Source: Prosthecobacter gellanilyticus
Lineage (GTDB): Bacteria > Verrucomicrobiota > Verrucomicrobiia > Verrucomicrobiales > Verrucomicrobiaceae
NCBI RefSeq assembly: GCF_007992435.1
Contig: NZ_BKAG01000026.1
Span: 27,794 to 91,793 of the forward strand
Direction: 5' to 3'
Length of the DNA: 64,000 nt
In this document: piece by piece, positions 25,488 through 34,957 of the stretch
Layout: every line of letters begins with the position of its first letter
Position numbering within the stretch: position 1 is the first letter of the stretch
The notes under the pieces: model-generated
Told to the model about the DNA's origin: nothing
The model's input: the letters and a program-made list of their open reading frames with translations, nothing else
Databases searched by the model: none
Translations under genes and position numbers: made by a program

Positions 25488-26360
25488 ATGATCACATACA
25501 ATCCCAAAGACTGGTGGAAGCTCATCTTTGCGTTTCATCGCAGTGACTCGTTCCGCGTGCTGCTGCCCGGAATGATCGGGCTGGCCTTGTACACTGCCCT
25601 CATTGCCTACATCGAGAACGACTACCTTCATGTCACGTTCAAGAACACGACGATGGTGCATTCGCTCGTGGGCTTCGTGCTTTCGATGATGCTGATCTTC
25701 CGGACGAACACGGCTTATGACCGGTGGTGGGAGGGGCGCAAACTTTGGGGGAGCTTCGTGAACAACTCACGCAATCTGGCGCTGAAGCTGCAGGCTTTCC
25801 TGCCAGCGGAGGCCAGGGAGGAGCGGGCGATGTTTCGCGATCTGATCGGTAACTTCATTTATGCGGCCAAGGAACATCTGCGCCAGGGGGTGAAGACCGA
25901 GAAGCTGGTGGAGACCGGCTCCTACACCGCAGACTGGTATGCGAAAGGCGGGCATGTGCCTAACCAAGTTTTAAAGGGGCTCTACACGGAGATCAACCGC
26001 CTCTACATGAACCAGACGATAACGGGAGATCACCTCATCGTGATCAATGCGGAGCTGCAGTCCTTTGCAGACAATCTGGGCGCGTGCGAGCGCATCAAGC
26101 GCACGCCCATTCCGTATGCCTACAGCCTGTTCCTGAAGAAGATCATCTTCATCTATGTCTTCACCATGCCGATCGGCTTTGTGCTGGACTACAAGTACTG
26201 GGCAGTGCCGGTGGTGACCTTTGTGTTCTATGCCTTTGCCGCCATCGAGGTCATCGCGGAGGAGATTGAAGACCCCTTTGGCCTGGAGGCGAATGATCTG
26301 CCGCTGGATGCCATCACGGACACGATCCGCGGGAATGTGAGGGATATTCTGGAAGGTTGA
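25488..26360 (+). CDS. Bestrophin family ion channel protein
   Basis: A 290-residue membrane protein of the bacterial bestrophin (UPF0187/YneE) family. The signature FRTNTAYDRWWEGRKLWG is near residues 71-88, and the C-terminal AEEIEDPFGLEANDLPLD segment is also characteristic. N-terminal membrane segments include VLLPGMIGLALYTALIAYI. Bacterial homologues form pentameric channels that pass mainly cations, in contrast to animal chloride bestrophins. Length is normal. It stands alone, followed by two palindromic repeats. Confidence 0.93.
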   Translation: MITYNPKDWWKLIFAFHRSDSFRVLLPGMIGLALYTALIAYIENDYLHVTFKNTTMVHSLVGFVLSMMLIFRTNTAYDRWWEGRKLWGSFVNNSRNLALKLQAFLPAEAREERAMFRDLIGNFIYAAKEHLRQGVKTEKLVETGSYTADWYAKGGHVPNQVLKGLYTEINRLYMNQTITGDHLIVINAELQSFADNLGACERIKRTPIPYAYSLFLKKIIFIYVFTMPIGFVLDYKYWAVPVVTFVFYAFAAIEVIAEEIEDPFGLEANDLPLDAITDTIRGNVRDILEG

Positions 26361-26364
26361 GAGA

Positions 26365-26465
26365 GTGGGACAGGGTTGCAAGCTGTCTGGTGGAAGGCTG
26401 GAATTGGCCTAACCAGAAGAGTGGTTGTGCAGGCTTCGCGGAGACAGGTTACAAACCTGTCCCAC
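26365..26465. repeat. Palindromic repeat GTGGGACAGG...CCTGTCCCAC
   Basis: The left arm, GTGGGACAGGGTTGCAAGCT (26365 onward), and the right arm, ending AAACCTGTCCCAC at 26465, are inverted copies over 23 bases with a few mismatches. The right arm is itself a small palindrome. It lies directly downstream of the bestrophin gene. Confidence 0.75.
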
Positions 26466-26486
26466 TTTGATCAGGTCGTGCAGACT

Positions 26487-26520
26487 CCGTAGAGAACAGG
26501 TTGGAAAACCTGTGCTACGG
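26487..26520. repeat. Hairpin CCGTAG...CTACGG with AACAGGTT core
   Basis: CCGTAG and CTACGG outer arms enclose AACAGGTT-ggaa-AACCTGT. The core is the same as that in the right arm of the neighbouring element at 26365-26465. It ends exactly at the stop codon of the minus-strand metalloprotease gene and could act as a terminator for the convergent pair. Confidence 0.65.
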
Positions 26521-27410
26521 CTAGGGGGCGGGGAGCCATTCGGCGATCAGGGCGTAGAGCTCGGGGTCGTATTTCTCCAGCTCCTTGTGGGTGTTGATCT
26601 CGTTGTGGATGCCGTTGGGGATCTTTGACTCCATGTTGGCGTTGAACCAGGATTGCACGCCTTCGGCGAAGTATTCCTTGTAGTCGCTGGCGGCGTAGGT
26701 GCCCTTCCACAGGCCGGCGGCGATGGCCTTTTCATAGGTTTTCTTGAGCTTGGCATCAAAGCCCGGATCCATGTCCACCATGGCCATGAGGTGCAGAGTG
26801 TGGGCAAACTCATGGAGGAAGATGTTTTCACCTTTGTAGCGATCTCCTGGCAGGTTCAGCAGGTTCTCCTCGGCACCAGAAGTGGCGGGGCGTGCATGCG
26901 TGGCACCGACACCACGGGCGCGTTTGTCCCAGTAGTCTTTCGGGGTGAGGTCGCTATGCTCGGGGATGTCCGTGGTCATCTCCGTGCTGGCCATGATGGC
27001 GACGCGGACTTTGTTTTTCACCAGCTTGTCGATCATGCGGGGGTTCTTGGCCACCATCATGGCGACGATCTTGCGGGCCTCGAGCAGGGCTTTGTCAGGC
27101 ACTTTTTCAGAGGAGACGATGGGCAGACCATCATAGTCCACATGCTTCTTGTAGAAGTCTGCCAGCTGTAAACGCGAAGGCGGCGGGCCGATGGTGAGAT
27201 CCTCTTTCTTCCCGGAGAATGAGGTGGCTGAGGCGGGCTTCCAGTCCTTCAGATATTCCTGATCCTCGGGTGAGAGCTTGTCGATGCCGAGGGTGAACTC
27301 GCGACCGTCCACGCGGCGTATTTTGACATTCGTGCCCTGGCGGCGAGGAGAGAGCAGACAGCGAACACGGATGCGGCCATGAGGCCAGCCAGAGATCGAT
27401 GAAGTTTCAT
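26521..27410 (-). pseudogene. Secreted HExxH metalloprotease-like gene with disrupted 5' end
   Basis: The body (26521 to about 27340) encodes the end of an SHD1-type domain (VKIRRVDGREFTLGIDKLSP) and then a zincin domain with FLHEFAHTLH (HExxH). A downstream DYKEYFAEGVQSWF supplies the likely third zinc ligand, as in gluzincins. A good signal peptide (MKLHRSLAGLMAASVFAVCS) starts at 27410 but is in a different reading frame. The two frames meet near 27335-27345 without a shared frame. About 30 residues of the usual SHD1 start are missing, so a small deletion is likely. A GTG at 27312 could start a non-exported version. Confidence 0.65.
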
Positions 27411-27551
27411 GGAGTCGGGAGATGGGAACGAGGCCCCTTTAGACGCGCCTCACGTCGGCGATATTCTGGTCCATCCTATGCTTCACCGACGAATGAGTCA
27501 GCACTTTCTTAGCTGTAGTCTTGCATCTCGCTGGCCGGTTTGTCAGAATCC

Positions 27552-28658
27552 ATGCTCATGTCCGCATCTAACATCGACTGTTTTGCGTCTTTGACTCTGA
27601 AGGAACGTGTCGCCTGGTTTTGGGAGTGGTTTTCGGCAAGCGCGGAGAGGTTTCATGAGGCCATCGAAGCGCATCAGTGCGCGGAGCTGCAGCCGGAGAC
27701 CTCACAGGCGGTGGACCGCTGGCTGCCACACATGGCGTGGGTGTATGGACCGGGAGAAAACAAGACGGGGCACTCGCTGACGCTGTCCGGTGAAGGCACG
27801 CTGCCGAAGCAGTTCGTGGCGGAGTACTGGCTGAGCCAGGCGCCGAAGCTGGAGGGCTGGAGCTTCTATGCGGCACGCCAGCCTTCGGCGAACTTTGATG
27901 CCATCACGCTGAGGCTGGAGAAGGAGCATGAGACCTTCAAGCCGATCGAGTTCTGGATTTTTCCGTATGTGAACGAGGAGGCGGAGAAGATCGACATCAC
28001 GGTGTGGCACCCCAGCATCAAGCGGTTGCCGGAGAAGGCGCGCTTCATGGCGCTCTTTTTGATGCTGGACGAGCTGCTGGGGGAGCACGGAACGCAAAAT
28101 TGGATCGGCGAGATCAAGTTCAGCGAGGATGCTCTGAGGAAGTCCGTGCCGATCGGGGAGTTGCGGGAGGTGATCAACGATCTGCAGGGCATGGAAGGCT
28201 GGAGGAAGCATCCGCCCACGGAGACCTACTCCACCTATCATCTGAAGGACCAAAGCCGTCATGGGCTGCGCAGTGACACGGTGGCGGGTTCATCACGGTT
28301 CTTCCAGCTGCTGGGGGACTACTTTGCGGCAGACGGACCTTGCAAGCATCCGCTGGCGGACCTGGGCGTGGACCTGGTGTTTGTCTCGATCCCGATGGAG
28401 CACTTCAGAAGGGGCAGCGAGGTGAACGGGCGCAGCGAGATCGAGGAAGACCTGATCAAGGCGCTGCAGGCGGAGGCGTCAGGCATCTCCCTCGGCGGGG
28501 CCACGGGCCATGAGAACTGCTACATCGACCTGGCGCTGTATGATGGAGAGCAGAGCCTGAAGGTGGTGAAAAAGGTGCTGCGGAAGCATCGGGTGCCGAC
28601 GCGGACCAAGATCCACTTTTTCACCTCCGACCATGGGCGCGAGGTGATTTTGGTGTGA
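27552..28658 (+). CDS. Unrecognised cytoplasmic protein
   Basis: A 368-residue protein with no signal peptide or membrane segment. Landmarks are LTLKERVAWFWEWFSASAER at the start, a middle segment WIGEIKFSEDALRKSVPIGE, and a C-terminal block around GGATGHENCYIDLALYDGE. The arrangement resembles DUF695-like proteins, a weak match. Two in-frame ATGs (27552 and 27558) are equally possible starts. It stands between the convergent metalloprotease and a Gfo/Idh/MocA gene. I cannot name a function. Confidence 0.6.
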   Translation: MLMSASNIDCFASLTLKERVAWFWEWFSASAERFHEAIEAHQCAELQPETSQAVDRWLPHMAWVYGPGENKTGHSLTLSGEGTLPKQFVAEYWLSQAPKLEGWSFYAARQPSANFDAITLRLEKEHETFKPIEFWIFPYVNEEAEKIDITVWHPSIKRLPEKARFMALFLMLDELLGEHGTQNWIGEIKFSEDALRKSVPIGELREVINDLQGMEGWRKHPPTETYSTYHLKDQSRHGLRSDTVAGSSRFFQLLGDYFAADGPCKHPLADLGVDLVFVSIPMEHFRRGSEVNGRSEIEEDLIKALQAEASGISLGGATGHENCYIDLALYDGEQSLKVVKKVLRKHRVPTRTKIHFFTSDHGREVILV

Positions 28659-28754
28659 CGGGGATGGGAGATCAGGGATGAGGGATCGGAGATAAGAGAT
28701 GAATAGCTAACCAAAAGTTTATCATCTCCAAGCTCCTCACTCTGGCGAGCGCGC

Positions 28755-29852
28755 CTACATGGAGACGGCTCTCGATCCTTCGCGGGCGGAGAGGAGGCAG
28801 GCATCCAGGACGCGCTGGGTGAGGAGGGTGATCTTGGGCCAGTGGGCATCCCGCTTTCCGGAAAGGACGAGGGCGGAGAAGGTGTGAAAGAGGCCGGCCT
28901 CCTGGGAGCCAGGGGCGTTGTTGCTAGGCTCGCCGAGGGTCTCGATCTGCTGGCCGCCATGCATGTCCGCGCGGCAGCGGTCGAGCACGAACTCACTGCG
29001 GGTGAGGGTGAACTGGGTGTGGGTGCCGGAGAAGGGCAGGACGAAGTCTGAGACCTCCAGGCGGGCCTTTTCACCGCTGATGATGCCCCACTGCGCGTGA
29101 GCGGCCGCAAAGCAGCAGTGAAAGGAAGCACTGACTCCTCCAGGAAAGGTCAACAGGCCGGAAAAGGCGAGTGGGACGGCAGGTGAGTCCGCTGTCTGCT
29201 GAGTCTCGGCGTGGATGCTGCCGGTGACACTCACGGGTACAGCGTAGTTCATGGCCCAGAGGGTGAAGCGCAGGCAATACCAGCCTAGATCCCCGAGACA
29301 GCCGAGAGGCTCCAGCGCACCATGCGCGCGGATGTTGGAGCGCTGAAACTCTTCATCACCCCGGAAGCTGAACTGGGAGGCGATGTGACGGATGGTGCCG
29401 ACATCCTGATCAAGCACCTCACGCAGGCGCTGCAAGCGCTGGCCATGCATGAACATGACGCCGTCCATGAACTGCACGCCATGCTTCTCACAGGCGGCGA
29501 TCATCTCCTGCACATCGGCGGCATGCACGCCGACCGGCTTTTCCACGAGCACATGCTTACCCTTCTCCGCGGCCATGAGCACCCACTCCTTGCGCAGGCC
29601 AGTGGGCAGCGGGATGTACACAGCATCGATGTCAGGCCGGGCCAACAATGCTTCATAGCTGTCCATGGCCTCAGGCAGGACCGGATGCGGCGCGGAGGAC
29701 TGGCACTCGTCAATGAAGGCCTGGGCCTTGGCCTTGTCACGACTGGCCACGGCGATGAGCGTGGCATTCCCCGCGTCACGGATGGCCTGCCAGTTTTTAC
29801 GAGCGATGAAGGCGGCACCGAGGATGCCCCAGCGACATGGGTTTGCGGTCAT
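28755..29852 (-). CDS. Gfo/Idh/MocA family oxidoreductase (trans-dihydrodiol dehydrogenase-like)
   Basis: A 365-residue dehydrogenase. WGILGAAFIARK is the Rossmann nucleotide-binding loop. HVLVEKPVGVHAADVQEM has the EKP motif, and LGCLGDLGWYCLRF is the segment that in dihydrodiol/xylose dehydrogenase-type members carries the catalytic-region Asp and Tyr. It is cytoplasmic. The GC-rich composition and length are normal. It is not paired with the other Gfo/Idh/MocA gene in the window (17254-18366), to which it is only distantly related. The substrate is likely a sugar or polyol. Confidence 0.88.
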   Translation of the reverse strand: MTANPCRWGILGAAFIARKNWQAIRDAGNATLIAVASRDKAKAQAFIDECQSSAPHPVLPEAMDSYEALLARPDIDAVYIPLPTGLRKEWVLMAAEKGKHVLVEKPVGVHAADVQEMIAACEKHGVQFMDGVMFMHGQRLQRLREVLDQDVGTIRHIASQFSFRGDEEFQRSNIRAHGALEPLGCLGDLGWYCLRFTLWAMNYAVPVSVTGSIHAETQQTADSPAVPLAFSGLLTFPGGVSASFHCCFAAAHAQWGIISGEKARLEVSDFVLPFSGTHTQFTLTRSEFVLDRCRADMHGGQQIETLGEPSNNAPGSQEAGLFHTFSALVLSGKRDAHWPKITLLTQRVLDACLLSAREGSRAVSM

Positions 29853-29902
29853 ATAGACGCAGGTTATGCGAAACCTGCGCCTCTTGCCAAGCGCACAAAG
29901 TC

Positions 29903-32900
29903 TCAGGAGCCCGGATCGACACGCTCCAGCTTCAGGTCCCCGGAGTATTTCGAGCTGGTCGTGGGAGTGTCGCTATTGTCCGCCTTGGGCAGGGAGTCGC
30001 GGAGGAAATAGCCGAGGCCGATGAGGGTGCCGTCCTGGTTGATGATGATGCCCTGGTAGTCCACCTTGCGGGAGATCTGCGGGCGGGGCTTGTTCGGCGC
30101 CAGCGGCGGGCGCGGATCATTGTCCTTGGTGGTATAACTACCTTTGAAACGACCGTCTGCCGGTGTGGCCGTGAAGGTGACGACCTTGGGATTGGCGGTG
30201 GTCACCTTGGCAACGGCGACCGTCTTGATCTCGAGACCGACATTGGCATTCACCGCCAGGGGATCACCTCCCAGAAGATCCGCGAAGCTGAGGGAGGCAT
30301 TGACGAGCGGAGTGCCGGTGGCGGCATTCAGAGCCATCAGGATGCCCGGCTTCACGGGCGGCGTGTAGAGTCCGCCGTCCGCCTTGATGTCCTGGATGAG
30401 GAAGCCATCTCGATAGAGACGGCCTACGGAAACCGGGCGGGTGTCAGCAGGACGAAGCCAGCTCACGTCCGTGTCGTCGCCGAAAGAGACGGGGCCTGCT
30501 TCAGAAGCTGGATCAAGGTCGAGCACGGCGCACAGGCTGCCTTTGGTGGCCGTGGCATAGAGGCTTTGGTAGACAAGCACACTGCCCCCAGGACTGACGA
30601 GCGAACTGGTGGTGAAGCTCTCGCCATCTGCGAGCTTGCCAGCGACGACGCTCTTGCCATTCGCATCAATGGTGACGGAGCCGAAGCCATTGCCCTTCGG
30701 CACAGCGACATTCGAGCCTTCAGGGACGGTGAAGGCAAAGGTGTGGTAGCCTTTGAAGGTGTCCACATTTTCAGGCGGCAGCCATTTGTTACGCCAGGCG
30801 GTAAACTGTGAATTGACGGCCGAAATGGTGGCGGTCATCGGATCTTGATCACCGCCATCATGGAGAGTGAAGGCCACATTGACTCCGCCCGGCGCATGCT
30901 TCGGTTTCAGGGTGAGAATGCCCGTGGCAGATTGGGCATCAGCATTGAGGACCACCACGTTGTTTTTGAATGGAATCTTCTCGGCACCGATCATGGCATT
31001 GCCACTGTAGGATCCCGTGCTGAGGATGGTGAACTCAATGAGTCCGCCGGTGGGACCGCCGAGATCCGAACCTGGCAGGATGCGGCCGGCGAAGACGCCA
31101 CCACCTCCGGCGGGAAGAGGCCTGATGAGAAGAGTGATCTTCACGGGGATTTTGCCGAACTCATTGCCGACAGTAAAGGTGACTTCATCACCCAGGGCCT
31201 GTTTGGATGCCACGGTGGGCACGCCGGTGATGCGCCCGGTCTTCGCATCGATCTTCAAGCCGGCGGGAAGGATGCCAGCAAAGGAGTTCGGCGTTTTCAG
31301 CGGATCATTCGGAAGCGGGAAGGGCTCATTGTAATAGGCACCGACCTTGCCTACGGGCAGTGTCAGCGTGGCGCCTGCGTAGTCGGTCTTGCCAGTCACA
31401 ACGAGCAGCTCGACGGCAGGAGACGGACCATAGTTTCCGACACTGAAGAAGTAGTTCCCGCTGTCACCGACATCGACGCTCTTAACCTGGAGTGCCTTCG
31501 TGGTGGCATTGGCATAGTCCGCTCCATTTGCGAGTGCCGGGCCCGATGCGTTTTGGAACCTCCAGGATACGGCTGGAATGTTAGCGGAGGCGGCGAAGGC
31601 CAGCGTGGCGGTCTTGGTCTTGCCCACGACCACTCGCGGCACATTCGGATCCACCACGGAAACGACGCAGCTATAAACTTTGGTGTGGAGGGGATTGCTG
31701 ATCTTCACGGAGTAGGTACCGGCATCTGCCACGGACATGGCCGCGATGGGAAGACGGTAGTCGGTGATGTCAGGCTTGAACGGGGCGTTGTTTTTCAACC
31801 ATTGGTAGGTGATGGGGCCCTCGCTCTCGGCAGTGACGGTGGCATCCAGCGCGATCATGGTGCCTACTGGCAGAACATAGGTTGCAGGCAGAGGAGTGGC
31901 GATCTCTGGAGGCCTCATCTGTTGTTTGCTGAGATTCAGGGTCCAGGTGATTTCCTTCACGAGAGGTTTCGTGTCCGTCCTGACCCAGTCCGTGGGATCC
32001 CGGACGATGGCTTTGAGTGTGTGGCTGCCATTGCCAAACGCCTGGGTGTTTGTTCTGGAAAGCGTGTTGCCTGTCTCTCCAGGAAGGGTGACTCCATTGA
32101 GCTTCCATTCGACGGTGATCGGAGGCCCTGACGAAACACTCTTGGGGGAGACGCTGAAGGTGACATTGGTGGGCTCTGTATGAGTTTGAATCAGCGCTGT
32201 GGGCGCGAAGTCATTGACGAGCGAAAGCTTGGTGTACATGCCCGTCACAAATCTCTCCCGGTTCACCTGGCCGATGTTGTCGCTCCCCATGACGCCCATG
32301 ATGCTGATGTCATGCGCACGGAAGTGGCCGGTGTCGTGGTAGTTGGCTCCTTCGAAATGACCGACTTTGTCCATGTAAAGCGGGTCAAACTCCGGGGTCT
32401 TGGAAGGCGTGCCCGGCTCCACCCAGATTTTCCATCGGACCTTTAAGATGTCAGCCTGCTGGGTGGTGTTCGGCCATTCGAACTGAGTGTAACCAGGAGT
32501 CGGTGTCTGATACTCGTCACCCAGGCCTGCAAAGGAGTGACCGCTCTCATGCTCGACCAGGCGGGGGCCCCAGTAGTTCGTTGTAGCGACGGCGATAGGA
32601 CCACCGCTGCCGCCATAGGTCGAATCATTCACAATGACCACCGGGACGTCATACTCAGGCACAAAGGCGTTCATGATGGAGTAGGCCCTGGCCTCCCCGG
32701 TGGCGGTGAGAATGTTCAGCCGGTCAATGGTGGGGGAGAAGCCGGACTGGAAGTAGGTGTCACGCGCCCCACCATTCTCGCCACCGTCCGTGCCAGACTG
32801 ATTGGAGGGAACTTCGATGCGGTAGATATTGCAGAACCTGCGGTAGCGCGTCCACGGCTCGCGGGTGAAAAGATAGTCCACAGCGCGCTGCACCTCAGCG

Positions 32901-33082
32901 GCAAACAGACCCGCATCAAGCTGCGCCTGGGTGTAGCCATCGGAAAGATAGACGTAGTTCAGCTGCTTGCTGCGGGGGCCGTTTTCCTCAATCGCCACCA
33001 GTTTCGAGACATTGACCTGGGCGTGCAGCGCCACCGGGGCGAGACAGAGAGTGGCGAGAAGGAGGTAAAGCAAGGGCTTCAT
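29903..33082 (-). CDS. Secreted M64-like metallopeptidase with Ig-like domains
   Basis: A 1059-residue secreted protein. After the signal peptide (LLYLLLATLCLAPVALHA), residues 25-300 form an IgA-peptidase M64-type domain. VYLSDGYTQAQL is followed by LVEHESGHSFAGLGDEY, with zinc-binding His178 and His182 and Glu179. Then come immunoglobulin-like and putative-Ig (He_PIG) domains, for example ITYQWLKNNAPF and LKIDAKTGRITGVPTV. A C-terminal beta-rich repeat region contains GSYSGNAMIGAEKIPF. Ig-like tails suggest cell-surface or polysaccharide attachment. Its start overlaps the stop of the upstream membrane-anchored gene (ATGA), so the two form an operon. Confidence 0.85.
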   Translation of the reverse strand: MKPLLYLLLATLCLAPVALHAQVNVSKLVAIEENGPRSKQLNYVYLSDGYTQAQLDAGLFAAEVQRAVDYLFTREPWTRYRRFCNIYRIEVPSNQSGTDGGENGGARDTYFQSGFSPTIDRLNILTATGEARAYSIMNAFVPEYDVPVVIVNDSTYGGSGGPIAVATTNYWGPRLVEHESGHSFAGLGDEYQTPTPGYTQFEWPNTTQQADILKVRWKIWVEPGTPSKTPEFDPLYMDKVGHFEGANYHDTGHFRAHDISIMGVMGSDNIGQVNRERFVTGMYTKLSLVNDFAPTALIQTHTEPTNVTFSVSPKSVSSGPPITVEWKLNGVTLPGETGNTLSRTNTQAFGNGSHTLKAIVRDPTDWVRTDTKPLVKEITWTLNLSKQQMRPPEIATPLPATYVLPVGTMIALDATVTAESEGPITYQWLKNNAPFKPDITDYRLPIAAMSVADAGTYSVKISNPLHTKVYSCVVSVVDPNVPRVVVGKTKTATLAFAASANIPAVSWRFQNASGPALANGADYANATTKALQVKSVDVGDSGNYFFSVGNYGPSPAVELLVVTGKTDYAGATLTLPVGKVGAYYNEPFPLPNDPLKTPNSFAGILPAGLKIDAKTGRITGVPTVASKQALGDEVTFTVGNEFGKIPVKITLLIRPLPAGGGGVFAGRILPGSDLGGPTGGLIEFTILSTGSYSGNAMIGAEKIPFKNNVVVLNADAQSATGILTLKPKHAPGGVNVAFTLHDGGDQDPMTATISAVNSQFTAWRNKWLPPENVDTFKGYHTFAFTVPEGSNVAVPKGNGFGSVTIDANGKSVVAGKLADGESFTTSSLVSPGGSVLVYQSLYATATKGSLCAVLDLDPASEAGPVSFGDDTDVSWLRPADTRPVSVGRLYRDGFLIQDIKADGGLYTPPVKPGILMALNAATGTPLVNASLSFADLLGGDPLAVNANVGLEIKTVAVAKVTTANPKVVTFTATPADGRFKGSYTTKDNDPRPPLAPNKPRPQISRKVDYQGIIINQDGTLIGLGYFLRDSLPKADNSDTPTTSSKYSGDLKLERVDPGS

Positions 33083-33708
33083 GACGAAGGTAGAGGAATG
33101 GAAGCGAGGAGGCCTTCTAGAGGCTGCTCGCCGGGCTGGATGATGCGATAAATGTTAAGACGGCTGGCACCCTTCACACGAGGCAGGCGGACCTGGAAAA
33201 CGACGGGCCGCTGCGGGTTCAAGGTCAGTGGTTTTGAATTGTGATCCAGGACGGTGCAGACGTAGTCGGGAGCGGGGAGCACTTCCTCGGCCAGCACGGC
33301 ATCCGTTGCTGAGACGAGGCGGCAGCGCAGCATGCCGGGAGATCCATCGAGTTGCTCACGGTCAGTGGCAAAGTCGCCCTCGATGTCCTGGGACTCCAGA
33401 AAGGAAACGGCGCCTTTGTCGATGCTCAGCATGTAAGCACGCTTGAAGCGCGGACCTGCCTTCACCTCTCCTGCGGTGATCTTCGGCCCGGGTGAGGCTG
33501 GGACGGGTGCCGGGGCGAGGGCGGCGTTCGCAGGTTCCATCTGCCTGTCTTTACCGGAAACAGGGGTGTCCGTTTCAGATTTGGCTGAATCAGGTGCGGA
33601 CTTCTGAACGGAAGCTGCTGCCAGCTGTGCTCCGTCATCACGCAGCTCCCACCAAGCCAGCAAACCGGCCAGGAGGCAGAGCATTAAAACGAAGACTGGC
33701 CGCTTCAT
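33079..33708 (-). CDS. Membrane-anchored unknown, partner of the M64-like peptidase
   Basis: A 209-residue protein: MKRPVFVLMLCLLAGLLAWW forms an N-terminal membrane anchor, and a proline/alanine-rich linker (PANAALAPAPVPASPGP) leads to a C-terminal beta domain. No family is recognised. The C-terminal part (RLNIYRIIQPGEQPLEGLL) is well conserved in style but not assignable. Its stop overlaps the start of the peptidase gene by ATGA, implying coupled translation. A role as inhibitor, chaperone or anchor for the peptidase is inference from position only. Confidence 0.6.
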   Translation of the reverse strand: MKRPVFVLMLCLLAGLLAWWELRDDGAQLAAASVQKSAPDSAKSETDTPVSGKDRQMEPANAALAPAPVPASPGPKITAGEVKAGPRFKRAYMLSIDKGAVSFLESQDIEGDFATDREQLDGSPGMLRCRLVSATDAVLAEEVLPAPDYVCTVLDHNSKPLTLNPQRPVVFQVRLPRVKGASRLNIYRIIQPGEQPLEGLLASIPLPSS

Positions 33709-33898
33709 GAGCCATCTTGATAGCACACTTTCTGGTTACGCACCAGAGGCAATACGGAGGCGCTTTTGTGGCGGCGGGCTTGATCGTGCAGTTTGCAGTT
33801 TTTTCTGATCGCTGGCAGTGGTTTGTAGCTGTTTTTCCAATCCGTTTTTCAAAACGACACAAGCTCAAAAAGCCACGGGCAACTATCGCAAACGCCTC

Positions 33899-34957
33899 CT
33901 AGTTCCCAGACGGCTGTTTGACCATGTCTAGCAGGGTGGGCAGGTTTTTCAGGGGATCATTCGCGGCACCTGCGGAGGGGCTGAGAGGAGCGGCAAGTTC
34001 GTCCGAGGACTTCAGGTAGCGGAGGAAGCTGCTGTCCGTGCTGAGGATGAGATTGGTATCTGCCGTGATGATCTTCTTATAAGCCTCCATGGTTTTCAGG
34101 AACTCGAAGAGCTCTGCGGCCTCGGCGGTCTGGTTATAGGCCTTGGCATAGATCTCGGTGGCTCTCGCATCCGCAGCGCCCTCGATTTCCTGCACTTTTC
34201 GATAGGCCTCAGACTCGATCAGCTTCAAGTCACGCTCGCGCTGGCCGAGGATCTTGGCGGCTTCACCTGCCCCTTCAGACTTGAAGCGCTCGGCGATCTG
34301 CGTGCGCTCGGTCACCATGCGCTGGTAGATGTCGTGGCTGACGGCCGGGCTGTAGTTGATGCGCTTGAAGCGCAGATCCATGAGCTCGATGCCGAAGCCT
34401 TTCACCTTGGGCGCTGCGTTGGCGAAGACCTCCTTCTCCAGCTCAGCCCGTCCACGCGTGATGGGCGGCATGGTGCCGATGCGCGCATCCGCGATGGAGG
34501 CTCCAACCGTGACTTCACGAGCGACCTTGCGATCCTTCGTGGTGCGGATGGCCTCGATGAAATCATGACGCGCGATCACATTGCGAGCCTCGCTGCCGAG
34601 GATGTCTGTGAGGCGGGACTGCGCGCCGCGCTCGTCACGCAGGTTCTCAAAGAACACACGCGGATCAGTGATGCGCCAGCGGGCAAAGCTGTCCACCACG
34701 ATGTAGAGCTTGTCACGCGTGGGCATGCTCACGGGCGGGCCGTCCCACTCGAGCACGCGCTTGTCGAAACGGTTCACGTGCTGGATGAAGGGTGTCTTGA
34801 AGTGCAGGCCGGCGTCCTTGATGGTGTCTCCCACGGGCTTGCCGAACTGGGTGATGATGACTTGCTCGGTCTCGCCCACACTATAAAGGCTGGCGTTGCC
34901 GATGATGAAGAGGGCAAAACCGGCGATGAGGATGAGAAATGAGGAGGCAGCTTTCAT
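33899..34957 (-). CDS. hflC: Membrane protease modulator HflC
   Basis: A 352-residue SPFH/band-7 protein with one N-terminal membrane segment (SFLILIAGFALFIIGNASLY). YSVGETEQVIITQFGKPVG starts the SPFH domain. The heptad-rich C-terminal helix contains SEAYRKVQEIEGAADARATE and the typical IYAKAYNQTAEAAELFEFLK. HflC forms a periplasmic ring complex with HflK that regulates FtsH. The start overlaps the hflK stop by 4 bases (ATGA). ftsH is not adjacent. Confidence 0.93.
   Translation of the reverse strand: MKAASSFLILIAGFALFIIGNASLYSVGETEQVIITQFGKPVGDTIKDAGLHFKTPFIQHVNRFDKRVLEWDGPPVSMPTRDKLYIVVDSFARWRITDPRVFFENLRDERGAQSRLTDILGSEARNVIARHDFIEAIRTTKDRKVAREVTVGASIADARIGTMPPITRGRAELEKEVFANAAPKVKGFGIELMDLRFKRINYSPAVSHDIYQRMVTERTQIAERFKSEGAGEAAKILGQRERDLKLIESEAYRKVQEIEGAADARATEIYAKAYNQTAEAAELFEFLKTMEAYKKIITADTNLILSTDSSFLRYLKSSDELAAPLSPSAGAANDPLKNLPTLLDMVKQPSGN

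Noticed and set aside
30845..32131. 428-residue plus-strand open frame opposite the M64-like gene
   Set aside because: The minus-strand gene has a signal peptide, HExxH and Ig-like domains; the antisense frame has none.
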